A DNA stretch of 64,000 nt. It comes from Spirochaetota bacterium. GTDB taxonomy: Bacteria > Spirochaetota > UBA4802 > JAGODF01. The notes beneath the pieces are model-generated. The model saw only the letters and a program-made list of their open reading frames with translations. It did no database searches and was not told the origin of the DNA. The position numbers were made by a program, and so were the translations under genes. The stretch lies in contig JARKUF010000038.1 of assembly GCA_029974015.1 (NCBI GenBank), positions 1 to 64,000 on the forward strand, written 5' to 3'. Shown piece by piece: positions 16,825-25,556 of this stretch (position 1 is the first letter of the stretch; every line of letters begins with the position of its first letter).

Positions 16825-17247
16825 ATGAACGGGAGCAAGGCCGTACCCAAGGTTGTCACTAGAAATGACCGGGAAAAGCTGCTGAAACTGCTGGAGGAGG
16901 CGCGCCACACCACTTCGGCGGAGGAACAGAGCATCAGGAAATTGCGTCACTGCCTTGAAAAAATCAAACCCGTGGACTCCCGTAAAATCAAGCCCTTCAT
17001 AGTGACCATGAATTCCACCTTCAGCCTTAAAAACCTCGGCAACGGTTCAAAGGAAACCTACCGCCTGGTCTATCCTCCCGATAGCGACCCGTCGAGGAAC
17101 AACATCTCCGTTCTCTCCCACATCGGCTCCGAGGCCCTGGGAACACCTGAAGGGACCATCATAAAGACGGATTCCCGGGGAGAACAGTACTACCTCATCG
17201 AGGAAATCATCTATCAGCCCGAGGCCGCGGGCAATTACACCCTGTAG
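16825..17247 (+). CDS. GreA/GreB C-terminal domain protein (Rnk-like)
   Basis: A 140-residue protein. A short helical N-terminus (KLLKLLEEARHTTSAEEQSI) precedes a GreA/GreB C-terminal FKBP-like domain with TYRLVYPPDSDPSRNNISVL and SHIGSEALGTPEG. This layout is that of Rnk, a regulator of nucleoside diphosphate kinase that can bind RNA polymerase's secondary channel. The long Gre coiled coil is missing, so it would not act as a cleavage factor. CGGAGGA precedes the ATG at 16825, which I prefer to an ATG at 16756. It converges on pntB. Confidence 0.75.
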   Translation: MNGSKAVPKVVTRNDREKLLKLLEEARHTTSAEEQSIRKLRHCLEKIKPVDSRKIKPFIVTMNSTFSLKNLGNGSKETYRLVYPPDSDPSRNNISVLSHIGSEALGTPEGTIIKTDSRGEQYYLIEEIIYQPEAAGNYTL

Positions 17248-17257
17248 CACCTGTCTT

Positions 17258-18667
17258 CTACATCTTCCCAATAATCGAGGTCAGGGTTTCTTCGGCGTTT
17301 CCAAGCATCAGGATGGTGTTCTCGCGCCCATAGAGTGGGTTGTCCACACCGGAGTATCCGGGCTTGGTATCGAGATTGCACACCACCACGTTTTTTGCCT
17401 CATGGACAAGGAGGATCGGCATCCCGTAAATCGGCGTTCCCTCGGCGGTGATGGCGGAAGGATTCACCACGTCGCAGGCGCCCACGATAACGGCGACGTC
17501 CGTTGACGCGAACTCCGGGTTGATATCTTCAAGCTCGTAAAGCCGGTCGTAGGGCACGTCCACTTCCGCCAGGAGGACGTTCATGTGCCCCGGCATTCTC
17601 CCCGCAACGGGATGTATGGCGAATCGTACGTCCTTGCCCCTTCCCACAAGCAGGTCGAACAATTCCTTCACCTTTCCCTGGGCCTGGGACAGGGCCATTC
17701 CGTAACCCGGAACGAAGATCACCCGGTCCGCCCCATCCAGCGTCCTGGCGATCCTCGATAAACGCTCCTCCACGCTTTCCTGTGTCCGCGGCAGTGTCCC
17801 GGTCCCGACACACTCCTCGGGGGCTGACGCGACTGCTGAAGTTCCTTTCGCATAGGAAGTCCTTCCCGTAAGTATGTCCATGAGGGACCTGTTCATTGCC
17901 CTGCACATGATCCTGGTGAGAATCAGTCCCGCCGCACCGACAATTGCCCCGATGGCGATGAGCATGTAATCGTTTACGGCGAATCCGCAAATGGACGCCG
18001 CGAGGCCCGAGTAAGAATTTAGCAGTGAAATGGTGATCGGCATATCGGCCCCGCCTATCCTCACCGCGAAGATCGCGCCGAAAGCCAGGGAAACGAGGGC
18101 CGCCGCGACGGCAATGACGATCGATTCACCGCGGCCCTCAAAGGGCCCCGCGGCGGCGAGGACAGCCATGACGATAATAAGCTGGAGGCTCAATGCACTG
18201 TGGCCCCGCATCACCAGGGGCTGTTGGGATATCCTCTTGTCGAGCTTCCCTGCCGCGACGAGGCTTCCGGAAAATGTAACTCCTCCAACTATAATCGCCA
18301 ACTGGCCCGCCAGGAGGTTCACTCCGTCAAGCCTGTCGTACTGCTCAAATAGCACCACAAGCGCCACGAGGAGAGACGCTAACCCGCCCAGGCCGTTAAG
18401 AAGGGCCACGAACTGCGGTATCTTCAGCATGGTGACCCTTACGGACAGAGCGGCCCCTATTACGGAGCCCACGAGGAGCCCCGCAATGAGAAGCGGCATG
18501 TCGATGATGTCGTTGTGCAGAAGCACCGCCGCTATGGCGAAGAGCATTGCCAGGGCGCCAAGCCGGTTCCCCGCGACAGAGGTGCGCGGAGAGCTCAGGA
18601 GGCGTATCCCCAGGAGCGTCACAAGCACTACGGCGGCGGATATTAGTTCATAGGTCCCGAAATCCAT
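17258..18667 (-). CDS. pntB: NAD(P) transhydrogenase subunit beta
   Basis: A 469-residue membrane subunit of the proton-translocating transhydrogenase, which makes NADPH from NADH using the proton gradient. Nine or so TM helices occupy the first ~265 residues. A NADP-binding domain III follows, with the VIFVPGYGMALSQAQ dinucleotide fold, FAIHPVAGRMPGHMNVLLAE, and VIVGACDVVNP. It is last in the pntAA-pntAB-pntB operon. Confidence 0.95.
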   Translation of the reverse strand: MDFGTYELISAAVVLVTLLGIRLLSSPRTSVAGNRLGALAMLFAIAAVLLHNDIIDMPLLIAGLLVGSVIGAALSVRVTMLKIPQFVALLNGLGGLASLLVALVVLFEQYDRLDGVNLLAGQLAIIVGGVTFSGSLVAAGKLDKRISQQPLVMRGHSALSLQLIIVMAVLAAAGPFEGRGESIVIAVAAALVSLAFGAIFAVRIGGADMPITISLLNSYSGLAASICGFAVNDYMLIAIGAIVGAAGLILTRIMCRAMNRSLMDILTGRTSYAKGTSAVASAPEECVGTGTLPRTQESVEERLSRIARTLDGADRVIFVPGYGMALSQAQGKVKELFDLLVGRGKDVRFAIHPVAGRMPGHMNVLLAEVDVPYDRLYELEDINPEFASTDVAVIVGACDVVNPSAITAEGTPIYGMPILLVHEAKNVVVCNLDTKPGYSGVDNPLYGRENTILMLGNAEETLTSIIGKM

Positions 18668-18674
18668 AATTGTC

Positions 18675-18953
18675 TCACTTGTCCGATTTAAACATTCGAA
18701 GCATCCGGTCCGTCACGAGGAACCCCCCCACGACGTTCACCATGGCCAGGACGATGGCGAGAACTCCCAGCGAGCGGCTTCCCAGCGCCACGGCGAAGGC
18801 CGTAGCCACGAGGGCGCCGAGGACGGTAACGCCCGAGAGGGCGTTCATTCCCGACATGAGCGGGGTATGCAAAAGCGACGGCACATCGGAAATGAGTTTA
18901 TATCCTGCCAGTGTCGCCGCAATAAAGACCAAAAGAGAAATCCATATATTCAT
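18675..18953 (-). CDS. pntAB: NAD(P) transhydrogenase subunit alpha, part 2 (membrane part)
   Basis: A 92-residue subunit with three to four TM helices (ISLLVFIAATLAGYKLI, ALSGVTVLGALVATAF, VLAIVLAMVNVVGGFLVTDR). It corresponds to the C-terminal membrane part of E. coli PntA. It overlaps the pntAA stop by four bases and precedes pntB by seven, so the three are one translational unit. Confidence 0.93.
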   Translation of the reverse strand: MNIWISLLVFIAATLAGYKLISDVPSLLHTPLMSGMNALSGVTVLGALVATAFAVALGSRSLGVLAIVLAMVNVVGGFLVTDRMLRMFKSDK

Positions 18954-20143
18954 TTCGAAGCACCTCCGGCAATTCCTTTCATCGCTTCCAGTGTCCCTTC
19001 ATGGAGGATTTTCCCTTCGAAGGTCACGATGGCGGACTTTACGATTTCGTCGTTCATATCAATAGCTATCGCCCCGTCCTTCACCAGGATGGAAACAAAA
19101 TTCAGGATGTTTTTGGCAAACATAAATGTGGAGGTGACAGGCACGGACCCGGGGATGTTCTTTGTGCCGTTGATGGTTATATCGTGCCTGGTCACCATCT
19201 TCCCCGGTTCCGTAAGTTCGCAGTTCCCCCCCTGGTCAATCGAGATGTCCTCGATAATGGAACCGTATTGCATGCTCTTTACCATCTCCTCGGTGAGGAG
19301 TATGGGCGCGAGCCTCCCCGGCACCAGGGCCGACAGGACCACTATATCTATTTCTTTAATGATTTCCTTGAAAGCCTCTCGTTCCTTAAGCAAGAGGTTT
19401 TCCGGCAAATGACGCGCGTATCCCCCTTCCCCCACCGCATCGGCGGGGCCGATGCCGGTGTCGATGATCTTCGCCCCCAGGCTCTTAGCCTGCTCGGCAG
19501 CATCAGGGCGCACGTCCGCCGCATAGGTCACGGCGCCGAGCCGCTTGGCCGTCGCCAGGGCCTGGAGCCCCGCCACGCCCACACCCACCACGAAGACCTT
19601 CGCCGGCTGGATCATGCCGACGGCTGTGCCCACCATTGGCATGAACTTGGGCAACATGGAGCTTGCGGAGATGATGGCCTTGTATCCCGCCACCGTGCTC
19701 ATTGAGGTAAGGGCGTCCATAGACTGGGCGCGGGATATCCTCGGTATGCAATCCAGGGAGAGGCTAATTACGCCTTTCTTGGCCATGGCCCGGACCATAT
19801 CGTGGTTAGAGGGATTGGCCGGGTGCAAAAAAGTCACAAGCAGCTGCCCGGAACGCATGAGGTCCACCTCGTGTTTGCCCAGGGCCTCGTTCCGCATCGG
19901 TTCCTTCACCTTCAGGATTATGTCGGATGAGGAAAAAAGCTTCCCAACGTCCTTCTCCATAACCGCCCCGGAAGCGCGGTATTCGTCATCCTTGAAAAAA
20001 GCCCCGAGCCCAGCCCCCTCCTGTATGAGGACCGCGGCCCCTTCGGCGGCGAGTTTTTTCACCGTTTCCGGGGTTGCCGCCACTCTGTTCTCCCCGGGCA
20101 TAATTTCCTTTGGAATGCCGATCGTCAGACCTTTAAATTTCAT
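18950..20143 (-). CDS. pntAA: NAD(P) transhydrogenase subunit alpha, part 1 (NAD-binding)
   Basis: The soluble NAD(H)-binding domain I as a separate 397-residue subunit. The N-terminal alanine dehydrogenase/PNT region IGIPKEIMPGENRVAATPE precedes a Rossmann motif VVGVGVAGLQALATAKRLGA and the mobile loop near GYARHLPENLLLKERE. ATG at 20143 has AGGTGAAA upstream; an upstream in-frame ATG at 20257 would add about 38 unrelated residues. A promoter and TetR-type operator lie about 120 bases upstream. Confidence 0.95.
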   Translation of the reverse strand: MKFKGLTIGIPKEIMPGENRVAATPETVKKLAAEGAAVLIQEGAGLGAFFKDDEYRASGAVMEKDVGKLFSSSDIILKVKEPMRNEALGKHEVDLMRSGQLLVTFLHPANPSNHDMVRAMAKKGVISLSLDCIPRISRAQSMDALTSMSTVAGYKAIISASSMLPKFMPMVGTAVGMIQPAKVFVVGVGVAGLQALATAKRLGAVTYAADVRPDAAEQAKSLGAKIIDTGIGPADAVGEGGYARHLPENLLLKEREAFKEIIKEIDIVVLSALVPGRLAPILLTEEMVKSMQYGSIIEDISIDQGGNCELTEPGKMVTRHDITINGTKNIPGSVPVTSTFMFAKNILNFVSILVKDGAIAIDMNDEIVKSAIVTFEGKILHEGTLEAMKGIAGGASK

Positions 20144-20264
20144 CGTTTCACCTGTGTTACACCGTAAAAGTTGCCATTCCCATTTTAACATGGCCCTTTC
20201 CGGCGCCATATACAGAAGACCGGACAAGGGCGATACAGGGAAATGGATATTGTACATGTAAATG

Positions 20265-20282
20265 TGAGTAAGTACTCACTCA
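20265..20282. promoter_or_regulatory. TetR-type operator, site 3 (pnt operon)
   Basis: TGAGTAAGTACTCACTCA is the exact reverse complement of site 1 at 15278-15295. It starts two to three bases downstream of the pnt -10 box, so binding would block initiation. Confidence 0.8.
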
Positions 20283-20284
20283 CC

Positions 20285-20313
20285 AAAATACAGTATTCCC
20301 TTCACATCGTCAA
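20285..20313 (-). promoter_or_regulatory. Sigma-70 promoter of the pnt operon
   Basis: -35 TTGACG (20313-20308), 17-base spacer, -10 TATTTT (20290-20285), followed directly by the operator. The -35 hexamer and spacing are identical to the promoter at 15298-15326. Confidence 0.8.
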
Positions 20314-20358
20314 TTAAAAATGGGAAAAAAAATCAAAAAAGTTTTCGCTATGGGGCGG

Positions 20359-20427
20359 GGCAACCTCTACTAACCAGGTTTCCCCGCCCGCTTTCAGCGG
20401 GCGTGAATACCCAAGTCTCAGTTTGCC
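20359..20427 (+). repeat. Palindromic intergenic element, minimal degraded copy
   Basis: The left arm GGCAACCTCTACTAACC, a GC palindrome with mismatches (TTTCCCCGCCCGC against GCGGGCGTGAA) and a degraded right arm CAGTTTGCC remain. It lies between the pnt promoter and the 3' end of the M23 peptidase gene. Confidence 0.65.
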
Positions 20428-20467
20428 AGTAGACAATTTAGTAGAGCTGTCCTGAAATTCGAAGGAC

Positions 20468-21436
20468 TCACCAGATAAAAAGAAGCGGATTGATGAACTC
20501 CCCATGCCGTTTCATGACGAAGTGCAGATGGGGCCCCGTTGAACGGCCCGTGGTGCCCAGTTGGCCGATCACGTCCCTCTTCTCAACAATATCGCCTTTC
20601 CTTACGAGTATCTTCGAAAGATGGCCATACATGCTCACGTAGCCGTCCTGGTGTTGGATGACGATAGTCTTGCCATACCCGTCCATCCACCCCTCGAAGG
20701 ACACGATGCCCCCGCGCACGGGGCGTATCGGGTCGCCGATGCGTCCTGAAATGTCGATGCCATTGTGAAAGGCAAGGCCGCCGTAGTGCGAATCGTGCCG
20801 CATGCCGAACATGGAGGTGAAATATCCAAACACCGGCGCCTGGAACTGCCTCTTGATTTCATAGAGGCTTTCCATCCGTTCGTTCACCAAAACGGGCCTG
20901 CAGTTTTTAAAAAACGCGAACCTCACCTGGTCCAGGGAAAAGAGGTCGAAGATGCCGTGGCGGTACGCCCCGCGGATAGGCCCATCGTTGGACAGGCGCC
21001 GCGACATCCTCCATGCATCGGTAATCTGGTCGATGGGGAGGAGCACCCCCTCCTCGAGGGGAACGACGATTTCCATTCCGCCCCTTGTTTCAAGGGAAGT
21101 AAGAAATGGGTTGGCGGCGATGATGGTGTCGACGGAAATCCTGTAGTTATGGGCGATCATCCAGAGCGACTCCCCGCTGCGCACCTGGTGCACCCGAATG
21201 GGAACGCCAAAGTCATGGGGATAGCTTTTTATGAGACGTATATATTCCTCGGCGTCGGTAAAGACCGGGAAGCCGTCAACGAGGACAAACGATGAAGGCT
21301 TTACGGCAACGCGGTCCTTTATGAGCGCCTTGATAAGGTTTCCTGAAAGAAACACCGCCACGAGAAGAGCGGCGCCGACTTTTGAATAATACGAAAGTCT
21401 GGTCACCTGATAGCGAGTTAGGGGTATCCAGCTCAT
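20468..21436 (-). CDS. LysM/M23 peptidoglycan endopeptidase
   Basis: A 322-residue envelope protein. A single N-terminal membrane anchor (about residues 20-35, VGAALLVAVFLSGNLIKAL) precedes a LysM domain with VRSGESLWMIAHNYRISVD near residue 105. A C-terminal M23 zinc peptidase domain follows. Its ligands are visible in HNGIDISGRIGD, YGHLSK and GPHLHF. It would bind peptidoglycan and cut cross-links or activate amidases. The start overlaps the proC stop by four bases. The operon order is yggS-proC-this gene. Confidence 0.9.
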   Translation of the reverse strand: MSWIPLTRYQVTRLSYYSKVGAALLVAVFLSGNLIKALIKDRVAVKPSSFVLVDGFPVFTDAEEYIRLIKSYPHDFGVPIRVHQVRSGESLWMIAHNYRISVDTIIAANPFLTSLETRGGMEIVVPLEEGVLLPIDQITDAWRMSRRLSNDGPIRGAYRHGIFDLFSLDQVRFAFFKNCRPVLVNERMESLYEIKRQFQAPVFGYFTSMFGMRHDSHYGGLAFHNGIDISGRIGDPIRPVRGGIVSFEGWMDGYGKTIVIQHQDGYVSMYGHLSKILVRKGDIVEKRDVIGQLGTTGRSTGPHLHFVMKRHGEFINPLLFIW

Positions 21437-22275
21437 TCCTTCTTTCCTCCCAATGATGCGCCATGAGTCGCGTCATGCGCCGCGCCGAGTGCCGCGGATT
21501 TCAGCGCAGCCGTCTCCACGGCGTCCATGAGAATTCCCGAGAATCCCGCCCTCTCCAGGCAATGGACCGCCTCTATGGTGCTTCCTCCGGGAGAGGTCAC
21601 CATGCCGCGCAGGGCCATCGGCTCGCGGCCAGTATCCATCACCATGGCGGCGGCGCCCGCCATGGTCTGGGCCGCCAGGAGAACGGCACTGTCCCTGGGT
21701 ATGCCGAGCTTTACGCCCCCGTCCGCCATTGCATGGATCATCGTGAAGGCGTAAGCCGGCCCGCAACCCGATAGTGCGGTGACCGCATCCATCAGTTTTT
21801 CCGGAAGCACCATGGTTTTCCCAACAGCGGAAAAGACCGCCTCTGCAAGCTCCATCTGTTCCAGGGACGCACCGCGTCCCGCGGCCAAGACCGTCATTCC
21901 GCAGTTGACCAACGCGGGGGTGTTGGGCATCCCCCGGACCACGGCGCCCCCTCCGATGGCGTCCTCCAGGGCGACCGTCCCCACGCCAGCGGCGATGGAG
22001 ATGACGGTTTTCCCTTTCAGGTGTTCCCGGAGTTCTCGGGCAAGGCCAAGCAGGATGTCCGGCTTCACCGCGAAAATCACCGCATCGGAGATACCGCAGA
22101 GTTCCCGGCCTCCCGGGCATACCTCCGCTCCCGTAGCATCGCCCAGGGCCCGCGCCTTCGCTTTGTCAACATCGTAGAGGCATATCTTCGCCTTACCGGC
22201 AAGGCCGGAGATGATGGCCCCCCCCATGTTGCCGACGCCGATACAGCCGATCGTCTTATTATGAAGTATGTCCAT
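21433..22275 (-). CDS. proC: Pyrroline-5-carboxylate reductase
   Basis: Last step of proline synthesis, 280 residues. The N-terminal Rossmann motif IGCIGVGNMGGAIISGL and the C-terminal signature ALSGCGPAYAFTMIHAMADG, then MVTSPGGSTIEAV, are characteristic. It follows yggS by four bases, an arrangement common in bacteria, and is coupled to the LysM/M23 gene. Confidence 0.95.
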   Translation of the reverse strand: MDILHNKTIGCIGVGNMGGAIISGLAGKAKICLYDVDKAKARALGDATGAEVCPGGRELCGISDAVIFAVKPDILLGLARELREHLKGKTVISIAAGVGTVALEDAIGGGAVVRGMPNTPALVNCGMTVLAAGRGASLEQMELAEAVFSAVGKTMVLPEKLMDAVTALSGCGPAYAFTMIHAMADGGVKLGIPRDSAVLLAAQTMAGAAAMVMDTGREPMALRGMVTSPGGSTIEAVHCLERAGFSGILMDAVETAALKSAALGAAHDATHGASLGGKKE

Positions 22276-22279
22276 GATA

Positions 22280-22963
22280 TCAGGCCCTCGAACCGAAGAT
22301 GGCCGTGCCTATCCTCACGAGGGTCGCCCCCTCTTCAACGGCGATACGGTAATCCGACGACATTCCCATGGAAAGCTCCGTCATCGACGTTCCCAGGGAG
22401 CGGTTTATTGTCCCAAGAAGTTCCCGAAGCGACGAGAAGGATGACCGCACGGAATCCTCATCTCCCCCCAGGGGACCTATGGTCATGAGGCCCATGATCT
22501 CCACATGATCCAAACCGAGGACCGCCCCGCAGAGCCTCTCCGCTTCATCCGGGGGAACGCCGTTTTTCGAGATTTCCCCGGAGGTGTTTACCTGGATAAG
22601 TATTCTCTGGCGCTTTCCGGCCCTGGCCGCCTCTTCGTCGACACGGCGGGCCGTTCCTTCCTTGTCGATGGAATGAATCAGGTCGAAAAGCGCCACGGCG
22701 TCCCGAGCCTTGTTAGATTGGAGATGCCCCACTAAATGAAAAGAAAAATTCCCCTTCAACCCCGGGATTTTTCCTTTTGCCTCCTGCACCCTGTTTTCCG
22801 CGAAAAGACGTATGCCGGCGTCGATGGCGCTCTGGATAGCTTCGCGGGAAACGGTTTTACTCACGGCAGCTATTTTCACCGACTCCGGGGGCCTCCCGGA
22901 CCGGGAAGCGACATCATTAATTTCAGCCAGTATTCGAGAATAATTTTCAATTATTGGCATCAT
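22280..22963 (-). CDS. YggS-family pyridoxal phosphate homeostasis protein
   Basis: A 227-residue single-domain PLP-binding protein with the alanine racemase-like barrel (COG0325), involved in PLP and amino-acid homeostasis. The lysine lies in VKIAAVSKTV and the family motif FHLVGHLQSNKAR is present. Near the C-terminus ELSMGMSSDYRIAVEEG and TLVRIGTAIFG bind the phosphate. Two adjacent ATGs at 22963 and 22960 start the conserved part. An upstream ATG at 23056 would add a non-homologous leader. A promoter lies at 23124-23151. Confidence 0.9.
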   Translation of the reverse strand: MMPIIENYSRILAEINDVASRSGRPPESVKIAAVSKTVSREAIQSAIDAGIRLFAENRVQEAKGKIPGLKGNFSFHLVGHLQSNKARDAVALFDLIHSIDKEGTARRVDEEAARAGKRQRILIQVNTSGEISKNGVPPDEAERLCGAVLGLDHVEIMGLMTIGPLGGDEDSVRSSFSSLRELLGTINRSLGTSMTELSMGMSSDYRIAVEEGATLVRIGTAIFGSRA

Positions 22964-23123
22964 TGAACGCCTGCCCCGCCTTTCCATTAAAGGACCGGCA
23001 CCGCTTGCTCCGTAATGTCCGGAGTTTTTCGGATGGGGCGTCTGTTCCCCGTCCATGATTCAACGGATGATACCAAATGGCCGCGCCGGGATATTTTTAC
23101 GAGAAAAATTATTAACGCCGTTA

Positions 23124-23151
23124 TATATAAAACAAATGGCAAGAAAGTCAA
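23124..23151 (-). promoter_or_regulatory. Putative promoter of the yggS-proC-LysM/M23 operon
   Basis: -35 TTGACT (23151-23146), then TATATA after 16 bases; TATATA also recurs at an 18-base spacing. The expected transcript start lies about 150 bases upstream of yggS. Confidence 0.55.
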
Positions 23152-23467
23152 GTTATTTTAGCATTTACAATCCTTGTTTTTGTATAGTAGACTTGTTGCC
23201 TTTTTAAGATCGCCAAGTCGGCCTGCGGCCTTTTTGCGATGACATTTTTATCAGTTATGCAACAACTCAAGTACATTCAACCATAAGGATGGCGATAATC
23301 AGGGTGCCGGGGGTGGTCGGATGACCTGGAATTCCGCATTGAGATAAAAAATTCAATTCAATACGAAAAACCCGGCAATATTCTATTGACTTTTTTCCCC
23401 GCCTCGGGTTCAACACTCTACTATCCGCATAAGGCAAATCCAAGGTCATTACGGTAAACTGCAGCCC
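23152..23467. other. Non-coding divergent spacer
   Basis: No gene is seen. A short GC hairpin GGCCTGCGGCC followed by TTTTT lies at 23219-23235. It sits inside a larger imperfect inverted repeat whose arms contain CTTGTTGC (about 23192) and GCAACAACTCAAG (about 23259). It could be the end of a small RNA or a decayed repeat. Confidence 0.4.
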
Positions 23468-24286
23468 ATGAACATATCCGCAACCGAAATTACGCTCTCA
23501 CTTCTGCCCATTATTATTCTTAACGGCGCCCTAATACTTTCCTGGATTATCTTCGCCTTCATCTACCCGAGGCGGGAAAAATCGACCCAGGTATTGGAGA
23601 GGATGCACCCCTCGTTTCTGGGGCTTTTTCTACGGGAATGGGTGTACTGGATACTCCGCCCGGTTTTACTTGCTTCCCGGGCCATTGGCCTGACGCCCAA
23701 TATGATCACGGGGTTTTCACTGCTTCTCGGTTTCGTATCCGCCGTATATTATTTTTTCGGCAGCTTCGCCGCGGCTGGATGGATACTCGCCTTCAGCGGG
23801 GCCCTGGACCTGATAGACGGGAGCCTTGCCAGAATGACCGGAAAGGTCACGAAGGAGGGGGCCTTTTTCGATTCCTGCGCGGACCGCTTCACCGAGTCCG
23901 CCATCTTCACGGGGATCGCCCTTTACTTCGCCACGAAGCGCGACATAACCGTTTTCGGAAGCGATACCTGGCTCTACCTCATCCTCCTTTCCATACTGGC
24001 AATGACGGGCTCGCAGATTGTAAGCTATGCAAAGGCCCGTGGCGAGGCCGTGGGCTTCACCACAAATAAAGGCATCATGCAGAGGGCGGAGCGCATCGCC
24101 GTTTTGGTTTTTTTCTCCGTGTTCTACCCGTTTTTCAAGCTCCTCCTCGTCAACAACGGCATGGACGAGCACTGGCCCCTGATCTTCGCCGTGGCCGTCC
24201 TTGCAGTGTTCACCAACTACACCGCCATTGCCCGTATAATCTTCCTCTTCAGGGACATCAGGCGGTCTGGCGCGGGAAATGCCTAA
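23468..24286 (+). CDS. CDP-alcohol phosphatidyltransferase family membrane enzyme
   Basis: A 272-residue integral membrane enzyme that transfers a phospho-head group between a CDP-alcohol and an alcohol in phospholipid synthesis. The full signature DGSLAR-x8-G-x3-D-x3-D is present, ending EGAFFDSCADR, at about residues 117-140. About six TM helices surround it. An extra N-terminal helix (IIILNGALILSWIIFAFIY) precedes the core. The family includes phosphatidylglycerophosphate, inositol and choline phosphotransferases, and the motif alone does not decide among them. Its stop overlaps mtaB by eight bases. Confidence 0.88.
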   Translation: MNISATEITLSLLPIIILNGALILSWIIFAFIYPRREKSTQVLERMHPSFLGLFLREWVYWILRPVLLASRAIGLTPNMITGFSLLLGFVSAVYYFFGSFAAAGWILAFSGALDLIDGSLARMTGKVTKEGAFFDSCADRFTESAIFTGIALYFATKRDITVFGSDTWLYLILLSILAMTGSQIVSYAKARGEAVGFTTNKGIMQRAERIAVLVFFSVFYPFFKLLLVNNGMDEHWPLIFAVAVLAVFTNYTAIARIIFLFRDIRRSGAGNA

Positions 24287-25556
24287 GACTTTCAGCATCA
24301 AGACCCTGGGCTGCAAACTCAACCAGTACGAATCCTCCCTCATCGCCCACCATTTCCTCACCCGGGGATGGGCGGCAGTCCCTTTCGGCGATGAGGCAGA
24401 CGCCGTCATCGTCAACACCTGTACCGTCACGGACCGAAGCGACAGGAAATGCCGCACCCTCATCCGACAGGGGGCCCGAAGCTCCCGTTGGGGAGGCGTT
24501 TTCGTAACGGGCTGCCTGGCCGAATCGTCGAAGAAAGAGATAGAATCAATGCCGGAGGTCCTCGGGACCTTTGGAAATTCCGAGAAGGGCGAAATGGCGG
24601 CGCGGATTGAGGAGTCCATAGATAACGCCGCTGTTTCCGAAAGGAGCAGCGATATCGACGCTCCCCTCCCTTTTCTCCACACCAGGGGGTTTCTCAAGAT
24701 CCAGGAGGGTTGCGACAATAATTGCAGCTACTGCATCGTCCCCTCGGTGAGAGGAAGGGCCCGGAGCAGGCCCTTCCGCGAGATCATGTATCACGCCGAA
24801 AAGCTAATTGATGCCGGGTGCCCGGAGCTCGTCCTTTCGGGCATAACCATCGGGAGTTATGCGGACAGCGGGATGGACCTGGCCGGACTGGCCGAGTCCC
24901 TGCTGGGCCTTGAGGGGAATTTTCGAGTCCGAATAACCTCCATAGAGCCGAACCACGTAACCGGGAAGCTCATTGAGCTCCTGGGGCATCCAGGAATATG
25001 CCCCCATCTCCATCTCCCCCTCCAATCCGGTTCGGACAGCATACTCTCCCTGATGAACCGCCCTTACACGGAAAAACAGTATCTGTCCGTTGTGGGCGAA
25101 GTCCGCAGAGCCAGCCCGGAAATTGCCCTTGGAACGGACATCATCGTGGGATTTCCCGGCGAAAGCGAGGACGATTTCCTCCGGACCCTGGGACTCGTGG
25201 ACCGCGCGGGCTTCGCGTATGTGCACCAGTTCACTTTCTCCCCGCGGCGGGGCACCGCCGCGGCGTCGATGAAGCCGGCGGCCACTCAACAGGAGATCGC
25301 CGAACGCGGCGCGAGGCTTCGCGAAAAGGCGTTTCGCGCCGCCCTGGAGTACCGGCGATCGTTCCTGGGGAAAACACTTCAGTCGGTGGTGGAGAAGGAC
25401 CGCTCCGGGGAGGGATTCACCGCAGTAAGCGGCAACTATCTTAAAATTTCGCTGGAAAATACGGCGGAGGCGAAGGCCCTCTACGGAGGCATTGCCGCCG
25501 TGGCATTGGACACCGTCGCTCCCGAGGGAAACCGCGGGCGCATCATCATATCATGA
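24279..25556 (+). CDS. mtaB: tRNA (N6-threonylcarbamoyladenosine-37) methylthiotransferase MtaB
   Basis: A radical-SAM enzyme of 425 residues converting t6A37 to ms2t6A in ANN-decoding tRNAs. The N-terminal UPF0004 domain begins FSIKTLGCKLNQYES with cluster cysteines at GCKLN, NTCTVT and TGC. The radical-SAM CxxxCxxC lies in GCDNNCSYCIVPSVRG. The LxLPLQSGSD region (HLHLPLQSGS) and a C-terminal TRAM-like segment follow. KLNQYES-type starts distinguish MtaB from MiaB. It overlaps both the phosphotransferase upstream and the 3' end of the opposite hypothetical gene. Confidence 0.93.
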   Translation: MPKTFSIKTLGCKLNQYESSLIAHHFLTRGWAAVPFGDEADAVIVNTCTVTDRSDRKCRTLIRQGARSSRWGGVFVTGCLAESSKKEIESMPEVLGTFGNSEKGEMAARIEESIDNAAVSERSSDIDAPLPFLHTRGFLKIQEGCDNNCSYCIVPSVRGRARSRPFREIMYHAEKLIDAGCPELVLSGITIGSYADSGMDLAGLAESLLGLEGNFRVRITSIEPNHVTGKLIELLGHPGICPHLHLPLQSGSDSILSLMNRPYTEKQYLSVVGEVRRASPEIALGTDIIVGFPGESEDDFLRTLGLVDRAGFAYVHQFTFSPRRGTAAASMKPAATQQEIAERGARLREKAFRAALEYRRSFLGKTLQSVVEKDRSGEGFTAVSGNYLKISLENTAEAKALYGGIAAVALDTVAPEGNRGRIIIS

